NCBI RefSeq assembly: GCF_003584565.2
Contig: NZ_CP031010.1
Coordinates: forward strand, 1,488,001 to 1,552,000
Reading direction: 5' to 3'
Length of the DNA: 64,000 nt
DNA from: Alteromonas sp. RKMC-009
Lineage (GTDB): Bacteria > Pseudomonadota > Gammaproteobacteria > Enterobacterales > Alteromonadaceae
A program made the translations under genes and the position numbers. Positions 18,810 to 28,350 of this stretch are shown here, piece after piece. The first letter of the stretch is position 1. Every line of letters begins with the position of its first letter. Below the pieces are notes generated by a model. The model was not told where the DNA came from. It worked only from the letters and a program-made list of their open reading frames with translations, and ran no database searches.

Positions 18810-18894
18810 CCATGAGCAGACATACGCAATGGTTATTGCCAATTGTCTGTAATTCACCATAATACTCGCCAAAATGGTTAACGGGGAAAGCGCA

Positions 18895-19452
18895 ATGGCT
18901 GATGAAGAGTTACAAATCGAAGAAGAAGGTGGCGGCAAGAAAAGTAAGATGATGTTGATCATCATTATTGCTGTGGTATTGATTGGTGGCGGTGCCGGCG
19001 CTTATTTCTTTCTGTTTGCCGGTGGTGATGAGCCCGCAGCAGAAGCATTAGCTGAAGGCGAAGAAGGCGCAGCCGCCGAAGGTGAAGGCGAAGCACCGGA
19101 AGCTGCTCCCGCATCAGGTTCAGCGGAAGTGGGAACAGCCTTATATGTTGCTTTACCGCAACCCTTATTGTTTCATATTCCGGGCAGTGGCCGTGAGCGT
19201 ACGGTACAGATTAAAATTCAGTTGCTGGTCAGGGGCACTGATAATGAAGAAACTGCGAAAGTGAATATTCCGCTTATTCAGGGGCGTTTATTGCAAGTCT
19301 TCAGCAGCAGTAATGCCGATGATCTGGTCACAGAAGCGGGCAAAATCGAATTGCGGGAGAAAGCCCTTGAAGAAGTACAGTCGGCCATGAAGGAATATAC
19401 AGGGTCAGAAGTGGTTGAACAGGTATTGTTCACAGGTTTCGTGATGCAATAA
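18895..19452 (+). CDS. fliL: Flagellar basal body-associated protein FliL
   Basis: A 185-residue single-pass inner membrane protein. It has a short cytoplasmic head, a membrane helix (about residues 19-39), an Ala/Glu-rich linker and the periplasmic FliL domain. It associates with stators and supports torque. I chose the ATG at 18895 because GGGGAAA lies 5 bases upstream; an ATG 21 bases earlier has no such site. It leads fliMNOPQR. Confidence 0.93.
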   Translation: MADEELQIEEEGGGKKSKMMLIIIIAVVLIGGGAGAYFFLFAGGDEPAAEALAEGEEGAAAEGEGEAPEAAPASGSAEVGTALYVALPQPLLFHIPGSGRERTVQIKIQLLVRGTDNEETAKVNIPLIQGRLLQVFSSSNADDLVTEAGKIELREKALEEVQSAMKEYTGSEVVEQVLFTGFVMQ

Positions 19453-19464
19453 CGGGTTATCACA

Positions 19465-20523
19465 GTGAGCGATTTATTATCACAAGACGAAATTGATGCG
19501 CTGTTACATGGTGTCGATGATGTCGAAGAAGAAGAGGTATCGGACGCACCCTCCGACAGATCTGCGCTGGAATATGATTTCTCCTCGCAGGACCGGATTG
19601 TACGTGGCCGTATGCCCACGCTGGAAATTGTTAACGAGCGTTTTGCCCGGCATTTGCGGGTGAGCTTGTTTAACATGATGCGCCGGTCTGCCGAAGTCTC
19701 TATTAACGGCATCCAGATGATCAAATTCGGCGAGTACATTCACACACTGTTTGTACCCACGAGTCTGAACATGGTGCGCTTCCGTCCGCTGAAAGGGACG
19801 GGGCTCATTACCATGGAAGCCAGACTGGTGTTTATTCTGGTGGATAACTTCTTCGGTGGTGATGGCCGCTATCACGCGAAAATCGAAGGTCGCGAATTTA
19901 CGCCTACTGAACGGCGTATTATTCAGATGTTGCTGAAAATTATTTTCGAAGACTACAAAGAAGCCTGGGCGCCGGTCATGGATGTTTCTTTTGAGTATCT
20001 GGATTCTGAAGTTAACCCGGCCATGGCTAATATTGTCAGCCCCACGGAAGTGGTAGTTATCAGTTCCTTCCACATAGAACTGGACGGTGGCGGTGGTGAT
20101 TTTCACGTGTCGTTGCCCTATTCCATGTTGGAACCTATTCGTGAATTACTCGATGCGGGTGTGCAATCTGATAAAGAAGACACCGATTTACGCTGGAGTA
20201 AGGCACTGCGTGACGAAATTCTTGACGTAAAAGTGGCATTAACCACGCATATGCTGGATGTGGACGTGCCGCTGCGTCAAATTATGGAATTTAAAGCCGG
20301 GGATATCATTCCGGTGGAAATGCCGGAGCACATTACTGTGCTGATTGAAGATCTCCCCACGTTCCGGGCTAAGCTCGGACGCTCCAGAGATGCGCTGGCA
20401 CTGAAAATTTCCGATAAGATCCCGCGTCCGACGTCGGTGAAATCGGAACTGCAATTATTAACCCGCGGCGGGCGCGTTATTGATAACGACGCTGAGCTGC
20501 AAGTACTTGAAGAAGATCTGTAG
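19465..20523 (+). CDS. fliM: Flagellar motor switch protein FliM
   Basis: A 352-residue C-ring protein starting with GTG. The N-terminal LLSQDEIDALLHG is the conserved peptide that binds phospho-CheY. It is followed by a CheC-like middle domain and a C-terminal SpoA domain. It turns the CheY-P signal into a rotor switch. The gap to fliL is 12 bases. Confidence 0.97.
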   Translation: MSDLLSQDEIDALLHGVDDVEEEEVSDAPSDRSALEYDFSSQDRIVRGRMPTLEIVNERFARHLRVSLFNMMRRSAEVSINGIQMIKFGEYIHTLFVPTSLNMVRFRPLKGTGLITMEARLVFILVDNFFGGDGRYHAKIEGREFTPTERRIIQMLLKIIFEDYKEAWAPVMDVSFEYLDSEVNPAMANIVSPTEVVVISSFHIELDGGGGDFHVSLPYSMLEPIRELLDAGVQSDKEDTDLRWSKALRDEILDVKVALTTHMLDVDVPLRQIMEFKAGDIIPVEMPEHITVLIEDLPTFRAKLGRSRDALALKISDKIPRPTSVKSELQLLTRGGRVIDNDAELQVLEEDL

Positions 20524-20550
20524 TGACGATCTTAGTAAGAGGGCAAAGTC

Positions 20551-20958
20551 ATGAGTGATAATGACGGAATGGACGACTGGGCCGCAGCCATGGCCGAGCA
20601 GGCTGATGCTGAAGCTGGCGAAGGTGAAGGTGGTGATGACGTTCAGGTTGCTGAGTTAGATGAGCTGACCGATGATGCGCCGATTACTCAGGAAGAGAAA
20701 AAGAAACTCGATACCATTTTAGATATTCCTGTGACCATTTCTATGGAAGTGGGACGCAGCCAGATAAGCATCCGTAACCTGCTACAATTGAACCAGGGTT
20801 CCGTGGTCGAGCTGGACCGGGTGGCCGGTGAACCACTGGATGTTCTGGTAAATGGCACGTTGATTGCTCATGGAGAGGTAGTAGTGGTCAACGATAAGTT
20901 TGGTATTCGGTTAACGGATGTTATCAGTCAAATCGAGAGAATCAAAAAGCTTCGCTAA
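20551..20958 (+). CDS. fliN: Flagellar motor switch protein FliN
   Basis: A 135-residue protein with an acidic N-terminal extension and a C-terminal SpoA domain (ILDIPVTISMEVGR, then RNLLQLNQGSVVELDRVAGE). FliN forms the bottom of the C ring with FliM and docks FliH. Its 3' end overlaps the fliO start by 41 bases. Confidence 0.96.
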   Translation: MSDNDGMDDWAAAMAEQADAEAGEGEGGDDVQVAELDELTDDAPITQEEKKKLDTILDIPVTISMEVGRSQISIRNLLQLNQGSVVELDRVAGEPLDVLVNGTLIAHGEVVVVNDKFGIRLTDVISQIERIKKLR

Positions 20959-21406
20959 AACGCTTTCTAAAACAGGGGGTTGCATTCTGCTGCCCCTGTT
21001 ATTTAGCCATCAGGTCTGTGCTCAAAGCACCCAGTCAATAACTAATCCCACGTCTGTACTGTCAATTTTTCTATCATTGCTGGTGGTTGTCGGCATTATA
21101 TTTTCCCTCGCCTGGCTTATGCGCCGGTTTAATGTCACTCATGCTGCGAACGGGCAGATGAAAGTGGTTGCCAGCATGATGGCCGGTGCCAAAGAGCGCA
21201 TTATGGTTATTCAGGTGGGTGACGAGCAGCATCTCATCGGCGTGACTGCTCACAACATCAATCATCTCAGTAAACTGGAAACGCCATTAGCACCTGCCGG
21301 AAACGGACAGGAGAGTAACGGTGCCGATTTTCGTCAGAAACTGGTTAAAGCTATGGCTGGCGCCATGAATCCGGCAGTGAAAGGAGAGGGCAATGATAAA
21401 CAATAA
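20918..21406 (+). CDS. fliO: Flagellar biosynthesis protein FliO
   Basis: A 162-residue protein with a signal-like hydrophobic N-terminus (residues 22-36), a second strong membrane helix (about 47-67, [21 protein letters not shown]) and a cytoplasmic tail. FliO helps assemble the FliP ring of the export gate. Its start lies inside fliN (41-base overlap) and its end overlaps fliP by 14 bases. Confidence 0.88.
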   Translation: MLSVKSRESKSFAKTLSKTGGCILLPLLFSHQVCAQSTQSITNPTSVLSIFLSLLVVVGIIFSLAWLMRRFNVTHAANGQMKVVASMMAGAKERIMVIQVGDEQHLIGVTAHNINHLSKLETPLAPAGNGQESNGADFRQKLVKAMAGAMNPAVKGEGNDKQ

Positions 21407-22160
21407 ATGGTTGTGCCGTTTTCTGACACTCTGTCCGCTATTATTTCTTCTGGCTCTGCCTGCCAGTGCCCAGCAGGGGATTTCTGCTGTCACTGTGACC
21501 ACCAATGCGGACGGCACGCAGGATTATTCAATGACGTTGCAGGCATTGTTCATCATGTCTGCGCTGAGCCTTATTCCTGCGTTTATTATGATGATGACGT
21601 CATTCACCCGTATTATCGTAGTGTTATCCATTCTCCGTCAGGCCATTGGCCTGCAGCAGTCTCCTTCCAATCAAATCCTTATCGGCGTGAGCCTGTTTCT
21701 GTCTATGTTTATCATGACGCCGGTGTTTGAAGAGGTAAACGAGCGCGCCCTGCAACCTTATCTGAACGAGGAGATGACCTCCCGCCAGGCGCTGGAAGAA
21801 GCGGCAGAACCCATGCGGGCGTTTATGTTGTCACAAACCCGGGTGAAAGATCTGGAAACCTTTGTCCGTATTGCCGGCGATGAAGATAAGTATGATGAGC
21901 CTGCAGATGTGCCGCTGACCATTCTGATCCCGTCATTCGTGACCAGCGAGCTGAAAACCGCATTTCAAATTGGCTTCATGTTGTTTATTCCGTTCCTCAT
22001 TATTGACCTGGTCGTGGCATCCATTCTTATGGCGATGGGTATGATGATGCTGTCGCCGATGATTGTGTCACTGCCCTTTAAATTAATGCTGTTTGTACTG
22101 GTGGATGGCTGGAATCTGATATTCGGCACTCTGGCAACCAGTTTCGGCATGGGCGTTTAG
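21393..22160 (+). CDS. fliP: Flagellar export gate protein FliP
   Basis: A 255-residue protein with a cleavable signal peptide (ends near PASAQQ) and the FliP core ([40 protein letters not shown]). Five FliP with FliQ and FliR make the helical pore of the export gate. GGAGAG lies upstream of the ATG. Confidence 0.97.
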   Translation: MINNKWLCRFLTLCPLLFLLALPASAQQGISAVTVTTNADGTQDYSMTLQALFIMSALSLIPAFIMMMTSFTRIIVVLSILRQAIGLQQSPSNQILIGVSLFLSMFIMTPVFEEVNERALQPYLNEEMTSRQALEEAAEPMRAFMLSQTRVKDLETFVRIAGDEDKYDEPADVPLTILIPSFVTSELKTAFQIGFMLFIPFLIIDLVVASILMAMGMMMLSPMIVSLPFKLMLFVLVDGWNLIFGTLATSFGMGV

Positions 22161-22170
22161 GAGACAACAC

Positions 22171-22440
22171 ATGACACCTGAAGTCTTTGTCCAAATTCTC
22201 CGTGAATCCATGTTTATGGTTATCCTGCTGGTGTCAGCGGTGATTGTGCCCAGCATGATTGTGGGTCTGATTGTGGCAGTGTTTCAGGCAGCCACATCAA
22301 TTAACGAACAGACAATGAGTTTCCTGCCAAGGCTTATCGTGACCTTGCTGGCACTGGCGTGGGGAGGTAACTGGCTGGTGGAGCAACTGATGGACTTTAC
22401 TTTTCATATGGTCAATCAAATCCCTCAGGTCGTCGGGTAA
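22171..22440 (+). CDS. fliQ: Flagellar export gate protein FliQ
   Basis: An 89-residue protein with two membrane helices and the FliQ core (ATSINEQTMSFLPRL). It packs around FliP/FliR in the export gate. It sits 10 bases after fliP behind a GGAGA site. Confidence 0.97.
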   Translation: MTPEVFVQILRESMFMVILLVSAVIVPSMIVGLIVAVFQAATSINEQTMSFLPRLIVTLLALAWGGNWLVEQLMDFTFHMVNQIPQVVG

Positions 22441-22452
22441 AGGTTACGTTCC

Positions 22453-23235
22453 GTGAACGTGGATTTATCTACCATTAATCAGTTTCTGGCTGATATGTTG
22501 CTGCCGTTTATGCGCATCAGCGGCATGTTTGCAGCCATGATTGGATTAAGTGCCAAATCTATTCCCCAGTCGGTGAGAGCCCTGCTGGCTATCTTTCTGA
22601 CTCTGGTGATTATGCCGGTCGTTAAACCGGTACCCGTGGACGATTTGGTCGGCGTAGGATCTTTTCTGATGGTTATTCAGCAGTTGCTGATTGGAATCGC
22701 CATAGGGTTTATATCTATGATGGTCCTGAACACCTTTGTTCTGGCAGGTCAGATCATCGCCATGCAAACCGGTCTGGGGTTTGCCTCCATTGTCGACCCG
22801 GTAAACGGAATTAACGTGCCGGCAGTCGGTCAGTTTTATCTTATTCTGGCGACGTTGCTTTTCTGGACCGTTGACGGCCATCTTGCCATGATCCAGATGA
22901 TTGTTATCAGCTTTGATGCGTTTCCCATCGGCGAAGCCTGGTGGACAGCAGACCAGTTCCGCGATATTGCAGAATGGGGCGGCTGGATGTTTGTGTCTGC
23001 GATTACGTTATCGCTGGCACCTATCGTGTCACTGTTGATCGTGAACCTTGCGTTCGGGGTGATGACCAAGGCATCGCCACAGTTAAATATTTTCAGCATT
23101 GGTTTTTCCATTGCGCAAATCATGGGGTTAATCATTATCTGGATTACCCTCGATAACTTTACGTCCCACTTTGCCACCCAGTGGCAACGTGCTCAGCAAT
23201 TCATGTGCGAGTTGCTGATGATCTGTCCCGTGTGA
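22453..23235 (+). CDS. fliR: Flagellar export gate protein FliR
   Basis: A 260-residue polytopic membrane protein of the FliR family with a GTG start. Several membrane helices are visible, and the GLGFASIVDPVNGINVP segment is typical. A single copy completes the FliP5Q4R1 gate and contacts FlhB. It lies between fliQ and flhB. Confidence 0.96.
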   Translation: MNVDLSTINQFLADMLLPFMRISGMFAAMIGLSAKSIPQSVRALLAIFLTLVIMPVVKPVPVDDLVGVGSFLMVIQQLLIGIAIGFISMMVLNTFVLAGQIIAMQTGLGFASIVDPVNGINVPAVGQFYLILATLLFWTVDGHLAMIQMIVISFDAFPIGEAWWTADQFRDIAEWGGWMFVSAITLSLAPIVSLLIVNLAFGVMTKASPQLNIFSIGFSIAQIMGLIIIWITLDNFTSHFATQWQRAQQFMCELLMICPV

Positions 23236-23243
23236 GGTAGACG

Positions 23244-24368
23244 ATGGCTGACGAACAGGAAAAAACAGAAGACCCCACGGGGAAAAAACTCGACGACGCA
23301 CGAAAAAAAGGCCAGCTTGCCCGGTCCAGAGAGTTATCTACGACACTGGTTCTGGTGGTCAGTGGTGTCATGTTTCTTGTCATGGGAGGCACCATCGCAC
23401 AGGCTATTTTCGGCATGATGAAGAACATGTTCCAACTTTCCCGTGATCAAACCTATGACGCAACTCACATGTTTGGTGCCTGGGTTTACGGTTTTTCTGC
23501 GGTGGCAGCGCCTGTTTTACTGTACATGGTCGTGGCGATGGCCGCCGGTATTTACGGCTCTATTGCGCTGGGCGGATACAATTTCACCTGGGAATCGGCG
23601 TCGCCGAAAATGAATAAACTGAATCCGCTAAACGGTTTTAAGCGCATGTTCGGTATTAATGGCCTTGTGGAGCTGCTTAAGTCCATTGCCAAGTTCTTTG
23701 TTATCGGTGCCATGGCGCTGGTGTCGTTAATGTACTTTCAGGATGAAGCACTGCATCTTGATCTTGAGCTGTACCCGAATAATTTGTTCCATGCACTGAA
23801 TATGCTCGAATGGGCGTTTTTCCTGCTGACACTGGGCATGATCCCCATCGCTATTTTTGATGTGCCGTACCAGCTGTACAAGCACAACAAAGAAATGAAA
23901 ATGTCAAAGCAGGAGGTGAAAGACGAACGTAAAAATGCCGAGGGTGATCCTCAGGTGAAAGGACGTATTCGTCGCCTTCAATACCAGGCAGCAGCCCGCC
24001 GGATGATGCAGGAAGTACCGAAAGCGGATGTGGTTGTGACTAACCCGACGCACTATTCCGTGGCACTTAAATACGATGATAATGGCGGCAGAGCGCCTGT
24101 GGTGGTGGCAAAAGGAATTGATGAACTGGCCATGCACATCCGTAAAATTGCCGGTGCCCATGAAGTGCCTGTTGTGCCGTCACCCATGCTGGCAAGGGCT
24201 ATTTATTATTCCACTGAAGTTGAGCACGAAATTCCCCATAAATTGTTCATGGCGGTGGCACAGGTACTGGCGTATGTGTATCAGTTGCGGGCGTTTAAAG
24301 CCGGTAAGGGCAAACGGCCTAAGCCACTTAAGAAAGACTTGCCCATCCCACCTGAACTCAGACGGTAA
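23244..24368 (+). CDS. flhB: Flagellar export switch protein FlhB
   Basis: A 374-residue protein with four membrane helices and a cytoplasmic domain carrying the self-cleavage motif NPTH (267-270). Cleavage between Asn and Pro, together with FliK, changes substrate class from hook to filament. Its last 11 bases overlap the end of the convergent diguanylate cyclase gene. In relatives flhA follows directly; here it does not. Confidence 0.97.
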   Translation: MADEQEKTEDPTGKKLDDARKKGQLARSRELSTTLVLVVSGVMFLVMGGTIAQAIFGMMKNMFQLSRDQTYDATHMFGAWVYGFSAVAAPVLLYMVVAMAAGIYGSIALGGYNFTWESASPKMNKLNPLNGFKRMFGINGLVELLKSIAKFFVIGAMALVSLMYFQDEALHLDLELYPNNLFHALNMLEWAFFLLTLGMIPIAIFDVPYQLYKHNKEMKMSKQEVKDERKNAEGDPQVKGRIRRLQYQAAARRMMQEVPKADVVVTNPTHYSVALKYDDNGGRAPVVVAKGIDELAMHIRKIAGAHEVPVVPSPMLARAIYYSTEVEHEIPHKLFMAVAQVLAYVYQLRAFKAGKGKRPKPLKKDLPIPPELRR

Positions 24369-26064
24369 ACCCGTCAGTACTTTTATCCACAACAATGATG
24401 GCGTCGCGGCCTGTTTCTTTGGCCTGATATAATGCTTTGTCGATGGCTTCCAGTTCTGCGGCCATCGTATCAGGTCCTGTAACGTATCCTATCCCGCCGG
24501 ATACCGTAAGCGGGCCCAATGCATAGGGAAGGGCATTTCCGGCCGTTTTCAGGGCAGCTCTGAATTTGTCTGTAGCAGCTTTTGCCTCTGTAATATCCGC
24601 ATCAGGAAATATAAGTAAAAATTCTTCACCGCCTATTCTGCCTGTAATATCGGTTTTTCTGAAATTGTCTCTGACCAGAGCACCAAAGGTGCGTAATACT
24701 TCATCGCCGGCAGCGTGACCAAAATTATCATTTACCTGTTTGAATAAATCGATATCGAGCAGGGCGACAGCTAGTTTTTTGCCGCAGGCCCCGGCAATGT
24801 CAGCCTGTTCTTCCAGTAATTTAAAGGTATGCTGGCGGTTTAGCAGAGATGTCAGGCTGTCAGTCATCGCAATCTGTTCCAGTTTATGCTGATACCTGGC
24901 GCGCTTTTTCTGCAAAATAACCAGTGCCACGCACAGACTGAAAAGTAAAACGAGCGCTGATATCATAAAGAAGCCCCGCTGGCGCTCTGTTTTTATCCGC
25001 AATTCCTGAGCTTTTGTCATCGCTTTGAGGGCGGCATTTTCCTGACTTTTCTTATCAACGTCGAAAAGAGTCTGCAGTTTGAACAACTTTTCAGCACTGA
25101 TTTCATTCAGGCGTTTTACTTGTTTATTGCGTGCGTCTTCCAGGGTTTGATAGGCCTCGCCGTAGTTGCCTAATGCCGCCTGAATTCTTGATTCCAGTAT
25201 CCGTGACTCAATCATTTCTTTAGGCGTAGCTGATGCAGAAATCGTTTCTGCGCGGGCCAGTGTGTCCAGTGCGGTGCCGAAGTTGCCGGTATGATAATGG
25301 GCGTTTGATAAGCCCCGTAAAATGTCCCCGTAATACTGTTCAGATGGCAGTATTTCCTGAATCGCTGTTAAGTGTTGGTAAATTGCCAGCGCCTCCTGCA
25401 AATAGGGAAGGGCATTGTCGTACTGTTCAGCCTGCTGAAACACCGATGCAATAAGACCAGCTATGTGAGCAGGCAGGATTTGAGTCGCGTTCTCCGATGC
25501 AATTCTGTGGGCAATGATCAGTTTTGTCAGCGCGGCCTCACGATTTTGTAGTGATTGCTGAATTAATCCTTCCGTTATTAATGCACCGATGTACAGCTGG
25601 GTGACAGTATGCTGCTGTGCCCACTCACTGACGACAGCGACATAATGCAGCGCCAGCACCTGGCGCTCTGTTTTTTCGTAAAGTTGCGATTTTTGCAGCA
25701 GTAAACGGTGATATAGCAACGGTTCGCCTACTTGAACTACATTTTCAAGCCCCTGTTCCAGAAGAGACTCTGAGCGGCTGAAATCACCCAGTTTCATGTA
25801 AAAGTACGACAGCAGATATTGAATGGTGGCAGGCGTATAGTCGGGCAGGACATCATCAAGCATCTCCTCCAGACCAAGTACGGTTTCCTGCGGGTGCTGA
25901 TGAAAAGACTTAATGACGTGGATAACCGCATCATCGGGCGCAGATACCTGTGCCGGTGCCGCAAAGGTGCAATAAGACATAAATATCAGGCCTGTCGCGG
26001 CGACAACAGGAATAATATTGTTCTTAAATGCAATACGTCGCTGTTTTAACGGGTATTCCGGCAC
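24358..26064 (-). CDS. TPR-GGDEF diguanylate cyclase
   Basis: A 568-residue membrane-bound cyclase that makes c-di-GMP from two GTP. It has a signal peptide, a periplasmic region of TPR-like helices (about 45-340), one membrane helix (about 368-388) and a GGDEF domain with an intact GGEEF active site (478-482). The product-inhibition site RxxD (RKTD, 469-472) lies exactly five residues before it, so it should be active and feedback-inhibited. GTG start at 26064 behind AGGA. It points against the flagellar genes and overlaps flhB at the 3' end. c-di-GMP control of FlrA/motility by this gene is inference from location. Confidence 0.9.
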   Translation of the reverse strand: MPEYPLKQRRIAFKNNIIPVVAATGLIFMSYCTFAAPAQVSAPDDAVIHVIKSFHQHPQETVLGLEEMLDDVLPDYTPATIQYLLSYFYMKLGDFSRSESLLEQGLENVVQVGEPLLYHRLLLQKSQLYEKTERQVLALHYVAVVSEWAQQHTVTQLYIGALITEGLIQQSLQNREAALTKLIIAHRIASENATQILPAHIAGLIASVFQQAEQYDNALPYLQEALAIYQHLTAIQEILPSEQYYGDILRGLSNAHYHTGNFGTALDTLARAETISASATPKEMIESRILESRIQAALGNYGEAYQTLEDARNKQVKRLNEISAEKLFKLQTLFDVDKKSQENAALKAMTKAQELRIKTERQRGFFMISALVLLFSLCVALVILQKKRARYQHKLEQIAMTDSLTSLLNRQHTFKLLEEQADIAGACGKKLAVALLDIDLFKQVNDNFGHAAGDEVLRTFGALVRDNFRKTDITGRIGGEEFLLIFPDADITEAKAATDKFRAALKTAGNALPYALGPLTVSGGIGYVTGPDTMAAELEAIDKALYQAKETGRDAIIVVDKSTDGFTV

Positions 26065-26146
26065 TTGTTGTCCTGAGCATGTCTCATCCGGTTTAACTAT
26101 AGTTCAAAAAACACCGCCGGGCGCACGCAGGCAAACATTTTCAAAC

Positions 26147-26162
26147 TGGCACATTAGTTGAA
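26147..26162 (+). promoter_or_regulatory. Possible sigma-54 promoter of flhA
   Basis: TGGCACATTAGTTGAA matches the -24 element perfectly, but the -12 GC is GA (one base off the invariant pair). It lies 57 bases upstream of flhA. The gene needs its own promoter because the cyclase gene separates it from flhB. Confidence 0.4.
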
Positions 26163-26218
26163 CTGACACTGACAGACACGAAGTAAGCGTCAATTTTCTG
26201 TTAGCGAGAGCAAATTTT

Positions 26219-28321
26219 ATGCAGCTATCCGGCTATCTGCAGCGGTTCGACAAAAACCAGATTCAAAATATCACCAGTGGTCTGGGGGCGCCTGTCGTTT
26301 TGCTGGCGATCATGGGCATGGTTATTTTGCCCATGCCGCCCTTTCTGCTCGATGTTCTTTTCAGTTTTAACATCGCCCTCAGTCTGGTCATTATTCTTGT
26401 GGCTGTATTTACCCAAAAACCGGTGGATTTCGGTATATTTCCCCTGGTTTTGCTGATTGCTACGGTGTTGCGGCTGGCATTGAATGTTGCCTCGACGCGG
26501 GTCGTTTTGCTGTATGGTCATGAAGGCGGCGATGCTGCGGGGAAGGTAATCGAAGCCTTCGGAGCCGTGGTTATTGGTGGTAACTATGCGGTGGGTGTGG
26601 TGGTATTCGCCATCCTGCTCATTATCAACTTCAAAGTAGTGACAGCCGGTGCCGGCCGTATATCTGAAGTCAGCGCCAGATTTACACTTGATGCCATGCC
26701 CGGTAAGCAAATGGCCATTGATGCCGATTTGAATGCCGGCTATATCGATCAGGATGAAGCCCGCAAGCGCCGAGAAGAAATCACCGCAGAAGCAGACTTC
26801 TACGGCTCGATGGACGGTGCATCAAAATTCGTTAAAGGTGACGCGGTAGCCGGTTTGTTCATCATGATGATTAATATCGTCGGTGGCTTATTTATCGGCA
26901 TGATTCAGCATGACTTGTCGTTTGGAAATGCGCTGGAAGTTTACACTATTCTGACAATCGGTGACGGTCTGGTTGCCCAGATCCCATCCCTGTTGTTGTC
27001 GGTGGCAACGGCAATTATCGTCACCCGTGAAAACGAAACCCAGGAAATGGGTAAGGAAATCCGGACACAACTGGGTAATCAGCAGGCTCTGTATATTGCC
27101 GCAGCGGTGCTGTTTGTCATGGGGATTGTGCCCGGCATGCCCCACGTGGCCTTTCTGGGTTTCTCTGCTATTGCTGCCGGTTATGCATACTGGCAGGGTG
27201 TGCAGGCGAAGAAAGCGGCAGAAAAACCGGCTGTGCCGGCCAAAATGGAAGGTGGTGCTGACCAGCCTGCTCCGGAAATTAAAGAGCTGGGTTGGGATGA
27301 CGTACAGCAAGTTGACACTATCGGCCTTGAAGTTGGTTACCGGCTCATTCCGCTGGTGGATAAATCACAGGGCGGCGAATTGCTTACACGTATAAAAGGT
27401 GTGCGGAAGAAACTGTCTCAGGAACTGGGCTTTCTGGTTCCGCCGGTGCACATCCGCGATAATCTGGATCTCGACCCCAATGCCTACACGATCTCCATGC
27501 TGGGTGTGACCATCGGAGATGCGCAAATCAGTCATGATGAAGAGCTGGCGATTAACCCCGGGCAGGTGTTCGGTAAGCTGGAAGGACGGGCGACTAAAGA
27601 CCCCGCTTTCGGACTGGATGCCGTGTGGATACGGCCGAATCAGCGGGAGCATGCGCAAACCCTTGGTTACACAGTAGTGGATGCGGCCACCGTGGTAGCG
27701 ACACATCTCAGTCAGTTACTCAGCAACAATGCTTACCAGTTACTCGGTCATGAAGAAGTACAACAACTTCTCGATATGCTGGCGAAATCCAGTCCTAAGC
27801 TGGTGGAAGGGCTGGTACCGGATATTTTGCAGCTGAGCACCGTTGTAAAAGTACTGCAAACCTTATTGTTCGAAGGCGTTCCCATCCGCGATATGCGTAC
27901 TATCGTTCAGACCTTATCGGAATACGGACCCCGCAGTCAGGATCCGGATGTGCTGGTATCTGCAGTGCGTATTGCGCTGAAGCGTTTGATTGTGCAGGAA
28001 ATCAGTCAGGGAGCGAAAGAAGTGCCTGTCATAACTCTGGCACCAGAGTTGGAACAGATGTTGCACCAGTCACTTCAGGCAGGAGGAGAGGACGGCGCCG
28101 GCATCGAACCGGGACTGGCAGACCGGCTCCAGCAATCCCTGCAACAGGCCGCACAACAACAAGAACTGAATGGCGAGCCTGCGGTACTGTTGACGTCAGG
28201 CATGTTAAGACCTGTGCTGTCACGCTTCCTGAAGTATTCGGTAGCTGGCCTGCATGTGTTGTCTTATCAGGAAATCCCTGATGACAAACAAATCAAAATT
28301 GTCAGCTCTGTGGGTCAATAA
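26219..28321 (+). CDS. flhA: Flagellar export gate protein FlhA
   Basis: A 700-residue protein with about eight N-terminal membrane helices (residues 20-330), the conserved FHIPEP-family loop, and a large cytoplasmic domain that forms a nonameric ring and binds export chaperones. It uses proton motive force for export. It begins the flhA-flhF-flhG-fliA run. Confidence 0.97.
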   Translation: MQLSGYLQRFDKNQIQNITSGLGAPVVLLAIMGMVILPMPPFLLDVLFSFNIALSLVIILVAVFTQKPVDFGIFPLVLLIATVLRLALNVASTRVVLLYGHEGGDAAGKVIEAFGAVVIGGNYAVGVVVFAILLIINFKVVTAGAGRISEVSARFTLDAMPGKQMAIDADLNAGYIDQDEARKRREEITAEADFYGSMDGASKFVKGDAVAGLFIMMINIVGGLFIGMIQHDLSFGNALEVYTILTIGDGLVAQIPSLLLSVATAIIVTRENETQEMGKEIRTQLGNQQALYIAAAVLFVMGIVPGMPHVAFLGFSAIAAGYAYWQGVQAKKAAEKPAVPAKMEGGADQPAPEIKELGWDDVQQVDTIGLEVGYRLIPLVDKSQGGELLTRIKGVRKKLSQELGFLVPPVHIRDNLDLDPNAYTISMLGVTIGDAQISHDEELAINPGQVFGKLEGRATKDPAFGLDAVWIRPNQREHAQTLGYTVVDAATVVATHLSQLLSNNAYQLLGHEEVQQLLDMLAKSSPKLVEGLVPDILQLSTVVKVLQTLLFEGVPIRDMRTIVQTLSEYGPRSQDPDVLVSAVRIALKRLIVQEISQGAKEVPVITLAPELEQMLHQSLQAGGEDGAGIEPGLADRLQQSLQQAAQQQELNGEPAVLLTSGMLRPVLSRFLKYSVAGLHVLSYQEIPDDKQIKIVSSVGQ

Positions 28322-28350
28322 TCTGACGCCGGGTGAGTGAAGAGGTTGAG

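Noticed and set aside
19504..20106. Minus-strand open frame (200 codons) inside fliM
   Set aside because: It lies fully antisense to a well conserved gene and is His/Arg-rich with no family features. It is a shadow frame.
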